Of a stretch of 64,000 nucleotides of DNA, positions 38,699 to 51,735 are shown in pieces; positions within the stretch are counted from its first letter, which is position 1; each line of letters starts with the position of its first letter. A program made the translations under genes and the position numbers. The notes below the pieces were generated by a model, which did no database searches, had not been told where the DNA came from, and saw only the letters and a program-made list of their open reading frames with translations. This DNA comes from Sthenelais limicola (Eukaryota > Annelida > Polychaeta > Phyllodocida > Sigalionidae). The stretch spans positions 94,873,740 to 94,937,739 of the forward strand of contig OW804095.1 of NCBI GenBank assembly GCA_942159475.1, read 5' to 3'.

Positions 38699-41600
38699 AT
38701 GCCTTCTCCACGCCTCCCTGATCTCCGGCCTCCTAATCCTGAATCATGGCAGCGTGCCGTTGCATACAGAATTAACACATCAGCAGGGAGGACCACCGCC
38801 AGGAGGATAGAGCGGCACAGGAAGAAGAAAGGAGGCGGACCAGACGATGTTAATGAGGGTGGAGAGCGGCGGGGCGCTAATTCAAGGTTGAGGGGACACG
38901 GAGAGAATGGGGATGCTATCACTGACGTACATCCCGAGGATGACGAAGCTGTCCTTCAAGATGAAGGTAAGTAGGAGTGTCAATGAATGATGAGGACAAG
39001 ACACAGGCACTGGCAAAGATCGATAAAGATCATTGGGGATAAAGAGAGAGGGGAAGGGACAGAGAGAAAGAGAGAGAGTATGATTTTTAGGATAGTTTGC
39101 ACTCGTAACATGTTCTAACTCATTACTTTTTATGAGATGTTAAAATACATTTTGTTTTTATAAATCGGAGGATTGATTTTGAAAATGAGCGTTTATGTAA
39201 TGTAATGTCATTGAGTCAAGAATAAAAAAAGTACCTGGATATCTAATAAATCACAACTAATCCCTACCTTAAGAATGATTAAAGTTTTTAACATATTCCT
39301 ACCACATGGATATTCCAATAGAAACTAGGTAAAGCGTGAGATTCACTCTTTCTTTTTTTTTGTGTGTGTGGGTGTGGGGTCATAATCTTTTTTATTTATC
39401 CTACCATTTTATCCTACTTTTTCCCATATTTGTGATCAGAGATACTTCAAAGATCATAGACAATAGAGTGACCCCTGCTTCCTCTGCACGAACTGACCGG
39501 AAGTGCCCCGAAATTACTAATCAAGAAATAGTTTCAGATAAATTTAAATCAGGATGTCCTGCTTTAGAATGGCTAACCATTGTTGACATTATTTATTCCA
39601 CAGACGATGACAGAGATATGTCTCCATATGGTGCCACAGAAGAGCAGATATACACAACTTCCTGTAAACGCCTGGGTATTGTTCCAGCCGCGGGTTTAGT
39701 GAGATGTTTAGAATCGGACGAACTTATCCTGCGAAACAGAGCGCTGGGTCCCAAGGGTGCGCGAGCCTGTGCTATTGTCCTAGCTGTGAGTTATCCACTT
39801 CAGAACTTCAGAAATATATAATTATTTGACCGTGTCTTATTCATTTATTCGGATCGGATGAATCACTAGTCATGGATTATCATTTCTCTATATGCCAGTT
39901 CGTGCATGGGTTAATCACATATCTTGATTCCCATTTCAGAACAATGTTAACGTCAAAAAGTTCGATCTCGAAGGAAATGAGATTGCAAACGAAGGAGCCC
40001 AATATATCGCAGATATGCTCAGTGAAAATAGTACTATTACGGAGTTGGTATGTTATTTCTATTGTACATATACACATATACAGTGTCATTTGAAAATCGT
40101 TAGGACCATGAAATCCTCGTATACTGATGTATGTTTACATACGTACTACGTGTGCTTCATCTTTATCTTTGTATCTCAACCTTGACAGTTAGTTAATAAT
40201 TTAGTTATATTTTATGTTTTCTGCAAAAACTATTTTTATTCATATCTTGCTAGAATTTAAATCTAATTTTCTACACATTGTCATATTGGAACTTTTTACA
40301 TTAGTGGTGGCAATTTGGAGTGGAGGAGTGGTAGGAGATGAGTAGCGCTAGGGGGAGTCCGGAGGGAAAACATCCAGGGGTCAGACTTGAACCCAAAATA
40401 AAATATGTAGGAATGATCTCATCCAGGGATCAGACTTGAATCCATATAATATACGGGGAGAGCGATTTCTACGAAAAGAGGTAGAAAAGAGGGGTTTCTT
40501 TGTGTCACATGTTCTTGGAATCTGGGGTCTCCTCATCTACTTTGTTGGTCTCTAGAGGTCCGTCGACCCTGTCTGGAGGTCATTATATATGTGGTTTGTG
40601 AAGGTATATGGGGTGAAAATGTGATATGAAGCCTTTTTTAAATTGGGATCTCTACACTCTATTTATAGCCTGGGAAAGCCCCTGTGAGACACTACTTCAT
40701 TTCCCACAACCTTTCAAGGGGACCTAACTACATGTAGAGGAGTAGGAGAGTGAAGAAGAGGGGAGGGAGAGGGTTGGGGTATTGGAGAGAGGCAGGGGAT
40801 GGAGAGGGTGTAGGAGGAGGAGAGTTAAGAAAGGGGAGGGTGGGGGAATAGAAGAGGGGGATCGAGGGGGAGGGAAAGAACAGGGGGAACGAGGTGAGAG
40901 AGAGGATGTAGGGGAAGGGAGAGAGGGGAGGGGGAGCATGAGGAAAATGGGAGGGAGATGGGGGTGGAATCGGAGATGGGGTTGGGAGAGAAAAGCAGGT
41001 ATGCAAGACAGACAGAGTGGGATCGAGGGGGAGGGAAAGAACAGGGGGAAAGAGGCAAGGGAGAGGATTAGGAGAAGGGAGAGAGGGGAGGGGGAGCATG
41101 AGGAAGAGGGGAGGGAGACGGGGGGAATCAGAGATGGGGTTGGGAGAGAAAAACAGGTATGAAAGACAGAGAAGAGGGGGAGGGAAACGAGGGAGAGGGG
41201 GAAGTGTGGGGAGAGAGGGTGACCGTCCAGAGGACGGGTACTTTGCTAGTCCTAAATAAAATAGGTAGGAATACTCTCCAAAATAATCTCAAGCATAATT
41301 ATTATAAGAAATATATTTCCCTTCGTGAATAGCATTTAGGCGAGAACTGCATTGAAACAGATGGAATCCGAGTATTGTGTTCTGTTTTGAAAGATCATGG
41401 AAGAATTAACGTCCTAGATTTATCAGGTAAGATCTAATTCCTTAGATTATTTCAGTTTAGTAAGATGTATGTTTTTTCCGAAAGCATAATATTTTGTCCG
41501 CTACTTAAAAGAATAGTATACGAAGTAACTTTCCCACTTTTGGCTGCTCTAATATGTGTAAGTTAGCCGCATTTTTGTTTTTGTCTTCCACAGGAAATAA

Positions 41601-44600
41601 TCTTCAAGATAAAGATGCCAAGCATATAGCCAACATGCTCGAGGTAAATGTAGTTTGCCATGTATTTAGATGATCAATGAATCTATTTAGAAATGTATTT
41701 AGCGAAGCTTAGCAAGAAGCAGTGTATATCCTAAAAGGAAAGGTCAAAGGAATAAGATAGATTATTCTAATTACCATTCGTAGGAAAACAGAACGATTAG
41801 AGAACTGTACCTGGCTCACAACGCATTCGGTGAGAGAGCGGCAGAATATTTGGCAGTCGGTCTAGGCAAGTACCATTTTTCTGCTTTAATTAAATGCACA
41901 CAAAACAAACCTCACTCTTTTATAGATACTTTTTCCAATTAAGTTGTCTGTCCTGCTATCCACTGTTATCCAAATACATTTAGAACTTTCTAATTAGAGT
42001 GGATACATTTTGCTTTATCCCAAAGGTCCTTATTACACATTAAATTGTTTATAACAAGGTTAATCAATGCTTGAACAGGAAATAATGATGCCTTGGAGTT
42101 GCTTGACGTAAGTTGGAATCATCTTCGACTCCAAGGGGCTGCTGCACTGGTGCTTAGTTTGAAGGTAATTTGTAAATCCAAAATGCTTAAATACAAATAG
42201 GTCATAGATAAAATAGGTCAATTTTCTTTTTAAAAAAAAGCAGCTTCTCTACAATTTCTATTGACGAATATTCATAGAAGGTTAGCAAGAAACGGTCTAC
42301 CGCCATATATACTTCTTTTTATATTACTGTCACAAAACATACTACCGGTCTATTCCCTCTACTCCTTTCCATTTCAGGCGGACAGTTTCATTTCAACTAT
42401 CAATTTATCTTGGAATGGTTTGCATATAGAAGGATGCAGGGCCCTTGCTGAAGTATTAGCTACCACAACAAATATCTCATATCTTGATGTTTCATCCAAT
42501 AGGATCAATTCAGCTGCCCTTAAATTCCTCTTGGAGGGTCTCAAAACCAATTGTTCATTGATTACATTAAAGGTAATATTAATCATGTGGGCATATTATC
42601 AAGTATTAATTGATTTATAAATAATAGAGACGTTTGTAATAATTCACTTCTGTACATAGCTGTGAAGTTCGATATCATTAACGTCCATCAGACTAATTAC
42701 CATTAGCATCTTTATATTGACATGCATTTTACATTTTGAATAAAAAGGAAAATAATTAATTAATTCTATTAATCTCGACTTTATCAGCTAGCACACAATC
42801 CTCTTACAACTGAGAGCGCCATGATGGTACTGGAGATGCTGAACGAAAGAGGAGATGACCTGCCACTTCGCGAGGTGGACTTTGGGGTATCATCATGTCT
42901 TATTTACCTTCCTGCATAAACTTATCAAACATTTTTGCTCAATTTGCCTGCATTAGACTTGTCGTTTCCCCTAAACAAATTTACTAATTACCGATGAATA
43001 TTTTTAGTGAGTAAGTCACACATTAATATATGATCAAGGAAATGTTGAGGAAACACTTACTACAAGTTACAGCTCCCAATTTGCAACAAATCGAAGGAAA
43101 TAAATTCTTGAATCTAAAAATAATCATACATTACATATTCAACGTGACTAAAAAATGATTGGCATTCCATTAGGAAGTCTGTGTTGATGGAGCCTTTATC
43201 AAGCAACTGAAACAGGTCAGGCAAAAGCGAATATTAGCAGTGAAACATGGACTTATCCTAAAAACTGATGACCTTGGTCTAAGGGCAAGCAGTGATCCCT
43301 TTGATCTCGATGATCCCATGATGGTGTTAATGGAATTCATGAGAATCCGAAATCTGCGGCTCGTGGACCTCTTTTCCAGCCTAGACAAGGATGGAAGCAA
43401 ATCCATATCAAGGGATGAATTTAGAGATGGATTGATGGTGGGTGATACATATTTATGAGGCTTAAATTTAGACACATTCCGAGTGGTCGAAAACCTTTGG
43501 ATATTATTAACATTTTTTATATAGGATATAATAAGGTCATCTCCTATTTAAGGGTTGATATTCATGTTAGCATTGTCTGTAGACATATATGTATTATGAA
43601 TATGTTTCAATTCAGAGTGTAAATATTCCACTTTCATCTCACGCCCTCGATGAGTTGATCGACCGTCTGGACTCTAATGGCGACGGAGAAGTTGATTTTG
43701 GGTGAGGGATTTTTAGATTTATTCATGATTGTAATCTTAAATCATCACCGTTGTTAGTAATAAACCCCTACTGTCGAGGATTTAGATGTACCGCACTTAT
43801 CAATATAAATAAAAAAAGAATTAGCGTCAGCACAATTTGATCTAAGGTCAAATAGACTGGGCTGGATTGAAATTGATGATCACAATAGGTTGTCGGGCCC
43901 TGATAAAGTGAAAATAAAAAGGAGCGTTTGGCATAAAACACTACTATGACTGAATGATAAATTTCACATGTGGTGATAACATGTGTACGGTACACATGTG
44001 TAGTAAAAAGTGTACGTGGGATGATCCTATAAAGATTAAATCCCACGTGCGATATATAACAAATGTCAATATCCTTTTTAATTAGGCCTTATTAAATGCA
44101 CTTTTTCAGGTCAAACTAGCCTATAGATAGGAAAATCCCTCCAGTCAGTTGAAATTGAAATGTTATTTATGTCCGTAACATCGACACACATCTGTTCACA
44201 TAGCCTAAGAACTATAGGCCTATGGTGTCAGTATGGAAAGTAAAATTTGATTTAGGCCTAATAAGAGAATATCCTACATGGGGAACTACTGTTCCCGTAT
44301 GGAAATTCTCGCCGCCTATTCCGAGTGTTGTTCTTTTCACTTTTCCCATTCTGGAATTCCAATCTTCCCATACCAGCAAACCAAACCCCTATATAGAGAT
44401 GCCTATATATTCCCATTCAGGATATGTAGCCTAAATTCCTATACAGAACAAATATATAATATACATGCATGAATCTTTTGCAGTATAGGAATTATAAAAT
44501 GCAGAAGAGGATTCATGAAATGCGGAATAGGATTGATTAATTCCCAAATAGGATAGTAAAATCGCCCATTCAGAAAGCCAAAATGTGTCAGTCCCATACT

Positions 44601-45190
44601 GCAAAGGAGACTTTCCTACATGGGTTACTTAGGCTACAGCAAATGCTAATGAAAGAAATTGACGTAATTTTATGGCCTGTATGGGTTCCTATGGAGGGGA
44701 ACACCTACTCATTCACATATTAATTATATAGCCATATCGCATTGGAACATCCTGTATGGGAGCCCATGTATGAAATTGTAGGATACAATTTGGCTTTCCG
44801 TATTATTTGAAGTAGCAGGTGCAGGGTATATTTCAAAACAAACGCTCCTTCCTTTGGTGAAATAAAACAAAACTATTTTCCTATTTCAGAGAATTGCTCG
44901 AGGGACAGAGGCAGCATAAACGTCACATAAAACGAATGCTTAGTCGAGCCGGTCACGGTCGTATCTTTGACAATCAGACTGACCTTGGCCGAATCAACAC
45001 TAAAATCCGGGCTTTAATGGCTATGACGTCACTGGCGGCGAGAACGAGGCACCGGAACGGTTCGGCGACAAGTGTTCCAGACATCGTGAGTGCAATGGCA
45101 GGACGATTACTGTCGAATAGATCCACAGCAAATCCCTTTTGGAACGAAGACAATGATGATGGGAATGCTCAACAAATTGAAAACGATTAA
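38699..45190 (+). CDS. LRRC74: LRRC74-like leucine-rich repeat protein with two EF-hands (12 exons, complete)
   Basis: Exons are 38699-38966, 39442-39785, 39940-40047, 41333-41426, 41594-41643, 41784-41865, 42079-42164, 42378-42572, 42788-42886, 43174-43437, 43616-43701 and 44890-45190; phases close to give 658 codons. After a basic N-terminus, YTTSCKRLGIVPAAGLVR and ALGPKGARACAIVLA match the entry to the LRRC74A/B repeat domain. RNase-inhibitor-type LRRs follow (FDLEGNEIANEGAQYIADML, LDVSWNHLRLQGAAALVLSL, LDVSSNRINSAALKFLLEGL). Two EF-hand loops come next, DKDGSKSISRDE and DSNGDGEVDFGE, both with canonical calcium ligands. The C-terminus is longer than in mammals. Exon 6 ends in a GC donor. 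Function is poorly known; orthologue assignment rests on domain order. Confidence 0.9.
40727..41249 (+). mobile_element. Helitron-like 3' end preceded by 0.5-kb polypurine tract
   Basis: The 3' end has a perfect hairpin (CCGTCC 41223-41228, GGACGG 41232-41237), then 8 bases, then CTAG|T (41246-41249), the canonical Helitron terminus. Before it lies a GGGAGA-type polypurine tract with an internal direct repeat of about 85 bases (near 40862 and 41022). The same combination of polypurine tract and hairpin-CTAG occurs in the tandem elements at 62.7-63.9 kb. The 5' end is not defined. It lies between LRRC74 exons 3 and 4. Confidence 0.6.
43977..43999. repeat. Perfect palindrome in LRRC74 intron
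   Basis: ACATGTGTAC-G-GTACACATGT is a 10-bp-arm palindrome. No other evidence of function. Confidence 0.7.
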
Positions 45191-45433
45191 GTTTTGTTAG
45201 GATTGAAAGCAAATGTGCATGGTGACGTTGTATGCCGTATATATTTAGGCCACAAGAATTAAATTGCAGCATTTTTTTGTATTAAAATGCCTATGAAAAG
45301 TGTTCGTGGTGGGTGCACTATTGTTATAATGATACGAATTTACAATCATAATTCTTGCCTGCTTTGCTTTTATGCCAAAACTCATGTTTATGGTAAAATG
45401 TTCATGTGATATGTTAGAATGTTTAGTTGGCGC

Positions 45434-45439
45434 CAATAA
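45434..45439 (+). terminator. Polyadenylation signal of LRRC74-like gene
   Basis: AATAAA lies 244 bases after the stop, the first canonical signal downstream of the last exon. Confidence 0.6.
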
Positions 45440-46484
45440 ACATTTATATGTACAATATTGCATGTATAACAACATCTACACTTTAACTAAGTGATGATAG
45501 AGGAAAACGAAATCATCTGAGTGAAATTTAAGCACCCTTGATTGAATTAGAATCTACCAGGACACTTATACAACACAAGGTTGATTTTGTATAATGTAAG
45601 TTATATTTATTACGATTTCATTTTGAGCTCAGGAATGGAGATTAATACATCGGATATGTATCCCAATTTTAATAACAATCATAAGAAATGTATCGGTTAA
45701 ATCACAGGATCATATATTTACATCGGTTAGAATAGTATGGGAATCTATATACCAGTATAATTATGTATACCACACAGAAGCATTTTGCACCAAGATTGCT
45801 CCTTTTGACCCACTCCCAGTCTGTACATCAGTATGACAATGCTATCATGAAAAAACCTTCCCTATTATCCATCTATTTATTTTTCAATTCTAATCTTAAT
45901 TTATCATGGATTTCTAACACCATTTGTTTCCATTTGATCTAATACTACAGATCTCACGACAAGATAATTGCACAAAGTAGCTACATATTGAAGGTCTATT
46001 TAACCCTTATAAGGGAGTATGTATGGGAGGTGTGACTATCTAAATGCACCACATTTACAACTTTAAAATGGCTCTTGTCCTCTGAGCTGATTCTCATGCG
46101 ATTCTCACGGAATTTTGTGGAAAAGGGTCCTCTGCGGCGCAACATCACATGAGAATCGGCTATGTGGTCTAGGGCCTGTGCGACTCAATCATCCATACGA
46201 AACCCACAGATTAACTATAAAGAGCACAAATATTAGACAACAACGTTTCAGACAAATAAGATAACCATATATAACCAATCATTCCAAATGGCTCCTCTTG
46301 GAACTGGAAACCTGAGGTTCTCGGGGCCCTGACGAAATCGCCACCGAGTAATACAAAGTGAAATGTATAAAAAGTGAGCAAATTCCATCAGCGAACATGT
46401 GTTTACCATATTGTCTATAGTAAATGTACGAGTTTCTTTACACTGGCTGAGACCGGTGATTTCCGGTTTAGTTACAACGGGCCG
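45440..46484. other. Intergenic / 3'UTR between convergent genes
   Basis: No coding frame. It must contain the 3'UTR of the minus-strand receptor gene; a TTTATT (AATAAA on the minus strand) near 45883 is a candidate signal. Confidence 0.5.
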
Positions 46485-49400
46485 TCACCGGAAAGTATTA
46501 TCGATAACCGGTGTTGGGCTAGGGTTCCACAGTATGTACGTTGTCCAATAGATAAAATTGAAGCAGCCAAACAAGACAGGAAAGAACTTCCGGGCGAATT
46601 TATCGACATCTCGAGCCCTCTGCTTGCCAAATGGATCCCTGATAAAGGCTTCCCTCCGTCGCTGTTCACAATCGTCTTCTTCCGGTTCCTATAGTCAACA
46701 AATGGCTCACATTAATCTGCCTCAGTTCAAAACCAAGAGGTTTTTTCACATAAAATACATCACACTCCCAAGTGGGGATTTTGGGTTCATGGTCGATTTC
46801 CGACGAGGAGATTTAAAGTAATTGCAATTAGAAACAGCAAAAACATGCAGTTCTGATATTCATAGTGTGTGTCTTCCGACCTGGATCAAATAATGGCTTC
46901 TTTGAGGTTGAATTATCAAATTTCAAAATAATATCAATTAATTGACACTGGAATGTGTTTATAAACTACATATCCTATTACATTTATAGCAGACGTTCCA
47001 ATTAGGACTGATGTATGGTATACCAACCTGCCATTTCACCTTCCTCTCCTTATCTCTCTCCCTCTCTCGCTCCCTGTCCCTATCTCTAATGCGCCTCATG
47101 GTGACCATTCTGCGAACCTCCTTCCGGCAGAGAACATTCACAATGGCAAACTCAAGGAGGGCAGCGAAGACAAACATTAGACACATGGTCATCCAGATAT
47201 CTATGGCCTTAATATAGGAGACCCGTGGAAGGGACTGGCGAGCCCCGGAGCTCTGGGTGGTCATAGTTAAAATGGTGAGAACACCTATAAATAAATGTAA
47301 ATGTCAGAGAAAATATTCGGTGTCCCTTTACTTCGTCCTTCGCTCACTCAGATGGACAAGATTAATCATTTTACATCAAAAGCATAGGAGCAACCTCACC
47401 GACGTATGAAGTTGGCTTTTTGGCTTCCAATTATATTTTCCTGTGAGAAGCATAGTTCGGGAGCCAGGACGATCTATTTACCGTAGTTTTCTCTTGTGTC
47501 ATGCATTGGTAAAGTTACTCTTTGGGGATCAACTTTTCAGTACTATGCATATCTAAGCGAACGGCCCGTTGCCATAATGCCGACCAATACTTGCATTTAC
47601 ACTGTTTAGGGTTAAATGCATTGGCATGGTGCCTTCACCTGCGCGCATACACCATTTTCGAATACTACTTATATGGAGTGGCCATAGGTCATAACCTTGG
47701 TGAGTAGTACATGGAAATGGTGTTTCTCGGTGTGCCGTCAAGTGAAAATCCCATTAATGGAATGTTGTACCGTGATAATACTTTCAAATTCTTCTTCTCC
47801 TGATTTTAAACTAGTCCAGCTATATTCCAATATTTCAGAATAAATTGTCTATTTTCCCTTTACACATTGAAGAATATTTTTATGATGTCATTATCTCGAC
47901 GGATACTATATAGGGTAAGCCGGAAAATATTGTATAATCAAAGAGTTAAGGGGGTGTAGTGGCTATCCATTATGGAGATTATTGATGATACATGATCGGC
48001 ATACTATTGAATAACTATAGAAGATTACTTCACACAGTGTGACGAAGGGATACATTATCTTAATATCAAGAAAAGAAGATCCCCCGAGTGTACAAAACAA
48101 AAACTAGACGTCCAGTATAACCATTTATAATTCATAATGGTTTGATCCACAGTAACCAGATGGTGTTAGCATTTCACTATTAATTATTTCCATACTTGGG
48201 TAGGAAAACAAATTAAATATTTACAGTTGCTATTCATTACTGTATCTCGCTAGCAGTACTTTTTGTTAGTTAAGGAGAATGATTTATAATTTGTAATGCC
48301 CGTGTTTATACCACACACATCATATTTACTTGTGTAGAACCAATGTAATGCAAATAGGACGGTTCGAGATCCTGGAGCCGGTGGTCATAACCTATTATTT
48401 ACATGATGGTTAATGTAGACACATTGCGCAAGGGGTTGGTAGACATATTACTTAACGTGGACTAGTGTTTCATTAGTCAGGGTAATGGAACAGGATAGAC
48501 CTTTAGCATAACACATATTTACAGCCCTACCATAAACGGGCAAACATATTGTACTAATTTCGTTGATAAGTGAATTGAAGATATATTGATATTCGAGGCA
48601 CTACTATACTGCTATGCATGATCTATATTTCTAAGAATAGAAAATATTATCATCAGCGTATCCACAAGGGTAAATATGCCAAAATAAGAAGCAGCTGTTG
48701 GCAAACTAGTCAGGTGGGTATATTTTAAGAGATCTCAACACTGGCTTACCTAGAGATATTCTTGCTGGAATAGCGTCTATATTAATCCAGAAGGAGACCC
48801 ATGATAATATAACGACTAGCGCGCTGGGTATGTATGTTTGGATCATGTAAAAACCGATGTCCCGCTCCAAGAAGAAATCAACCTGCAGACACGTAAATGA
48901 ACCTGTAGAAAAATAGCAGAGAATTATTTATATATAATCGTTGATTCGTATAGCTTTTATAACGAATGTCACGCTGTAATTTTATTTCGTTGTGTATTTT
49001 CGACATGATACTGCTATGAATCCCGAACCATGTAAAATAACCATCGTCATAGAATTATGAAATGGAAATTTCCGCTGCTAAATGAACCAATAATTCATTT
49101 CCTTTAATTAAGGCAAACTAGTTCCCTTTTCTCCGCAGTTAAACCTGATTCTAATGGCGCGATTGAGAACACATGGCTGGTAACGATTTAATAGGGATCA
49201 TTAGGGTTCAGATACTCCACGAGGTGAATCATTTCTAACTAAATACTTTTTTATTTTGACCATCATTTTTCATCTTCGAGTGTCAACCAATAAGAAAACA
49301 ATATAACACGAATGGCTTACCCGTATGATAGGTTTTTGTGCAATCCTTTAAATTGAAGCCTGCAAGCTTAAATTGAGGCAGTTCTAACTCATCATTGAAT

Positions 49401-51696
49401 TCTACCGGTTCATCTCCTCTCCATTTCAGCAGAAGTTTGTCTATTGTATAAGCATCTGGAATGGATAACCATATAATGATATCGTATTATTAATATGAGA
49501 TGTGATTATTATGAATTCTTGAAATCACTTCGATGGAATTGGTCCAAATGCTTACTTTTATCATCCAATAATGGTTGACGGTAAGAATTTGTGGATATGA
49601 TGGATTAAGAGACTTTCAAGCGTAAATAGAATTTGAGTTTCTCCCGCATAGGAAATGTCGTTGCTTCCAATTCTTACCCTGTACGTGGCACTATGACAAT
49701 CTTACTATAGCATAGTATCGTTCCTTCTAAGGAATACAATGCAATGCAGGATACTATCTAAATTATGTACCGGCTACCAGTTATTCTATAATAACTAGTG
49801 TCGAAGACAATGCGGGCCGCATTCATGTTCTGTATTTCTTTTAAAGTATTCATGGGATGGGGGGCGTTATGGTTATAGGGAAGTGATAGGAAAGCATCTT
49901 CATGTTATTTCTGGAATGAGTTCATAGATTGTTGACTGTACACAAATTGCTCCATGCATATATGTTCTGGGTCCTTATACTCACAACTTTCCATCTGCAA
50001 GGAACATGTTTGCGTGTCTAGTGGAAACTTCTGTAACTTCATGGGACAGGATACCGTAAGGGAAACCCTGTAGAAATGGATTAATATCATGATTAGAAAA
50101 AAGATGCACAACAGAAATGATCATTGCTTCATAAATATCTCACGAATTTTATCTTCCATACGCTTTCCTGAGAATTAACCATAACCGTAAAGATTGCGTT
50201 TGATATGTATTACTTAATTTGATATTTCCTCGGTGAATATAAAACTTGAGGAAATGCTGAGGTAGTAAAATATAGCTCAAGGAATTCTAACTGTCTCCGC
50301 TATATTTATAGTCAGTTGCTACACAGTCAGTGTGCAATGCAATGTTTTTCTAAGCCCGAATCGAAGCCCCCACTGAATACTTGTAGGCTGCACCATTTTC
50401 GAGCTAAATACTGGGTCTCTACTTACTTCCATCGTAAATAAAGCATCGAAATGATTTGTGAGATACTAATAGATGTAATTTATAACATTCCCCACTGTTC
50501 TTACGCAAGGTAGGCCAGGGAGGCCTACCACCAATTGCGTCAATTGACTGTTGCGCCACCTGTAAGGTCCTACAACACTAACTTACTTTTGGAGAAAAAT
50601 ATCAAAACAGAAATTCTTTTTTTCTCATCATTGTTCTGTTTAATTTCATAGCAAAATAAACTTAAATTTTTATAGATTTGCAAAATATCCACATTTTTTT
50701 TAACGATTTTAAGATACTTCCGGTAAACCTTGCAAACCACCGATTTTTAATGTTCCCAATGAAAGTATATGCAGAGCATAAAATAAATACCGGATGGCCA
50801 TTAGTTTCACTAAATGAGAAGGTTTTCGTAAGCCCTCATTGACCATCATTCTGGAGAAATTTGGCGAAGATTCCCGCCGGCATTTTGCAACTCTTCTCGG
50901 ACAGAAGTGGACGACTAGGCTATACTATGGAAGACCTTTTACCCATCAACCGATGTCAAATGGCCGAATCGGATGCCGAAATCCGATGCCCGAACCGAAC
51001 CCCGAACCCATACTGAACCCTGTATGACAATACGCCATTATAAAGCATAGCAAACAACTCTCACCGAAAAGAAACAATTCGGAAAAATTGTCTTTTTTTC
51101 GGCCTCATTTCGGCCTCGGTTCGGTAATCACCGACCTTTATAATTTGCCGAATGATCCGATATCCGAACCGAGCCGAACCGATATTTAATAAATTCGGGA
51201 GAAATTCGGTAAAATCTCTCTTTTATTCGGCCGAATTCGGCCGAATTTAGTCCGAATTCTGACTAACTTCGGACTAAATTCGGACGTCACATATTGGGCC
51301 ACTGTGTCGCCATTTCCCAACGGATTGGAATACTTTAAAAAGCGACATTTTCCCGGTTCGTTTGGTATACAATACAAGTTCATAGTCTTAATTAACTTGC
51401 CTGTACAGACGTTAATTAATAATTTAATATATTTTTTCATATTGTAAAATATTCACCTTATATAATACATTACTAGCAATGATTGCCAAATGAGGTACAG
51501 ATAATGATTCAATAACTATATGATTTTAGGACAGTCAAATAGATATGTTCAGGTATTTAATACATTTTAAATTTTGGAAAAGGCTCAAATAGTTTTCGAG
51601 TAATGAGCATAAGTATTCGGACATAAATTTAGACGTTATTTAGGCAAATTAGTTATACCTGAGTATAATGAGTAATGAGCGGCACTATGTGTAGAA

Positions 51697-51735
<39 letters not shown>

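Noticed and set aside
40724..41259. Pro/Ser-rich and Gly/Arg-rich frames over the polypurine tract
   Set aside because: They follow directly from GGGAGA-type low complexity; LRRC74 is spliced across the region.
46472..46669. Minus-strand 65-aa frame overlapping the last receptor exon
   Set aside because: The correct frame of this exon is shifted and encodes M4 and the stop; this frame is a shadow.
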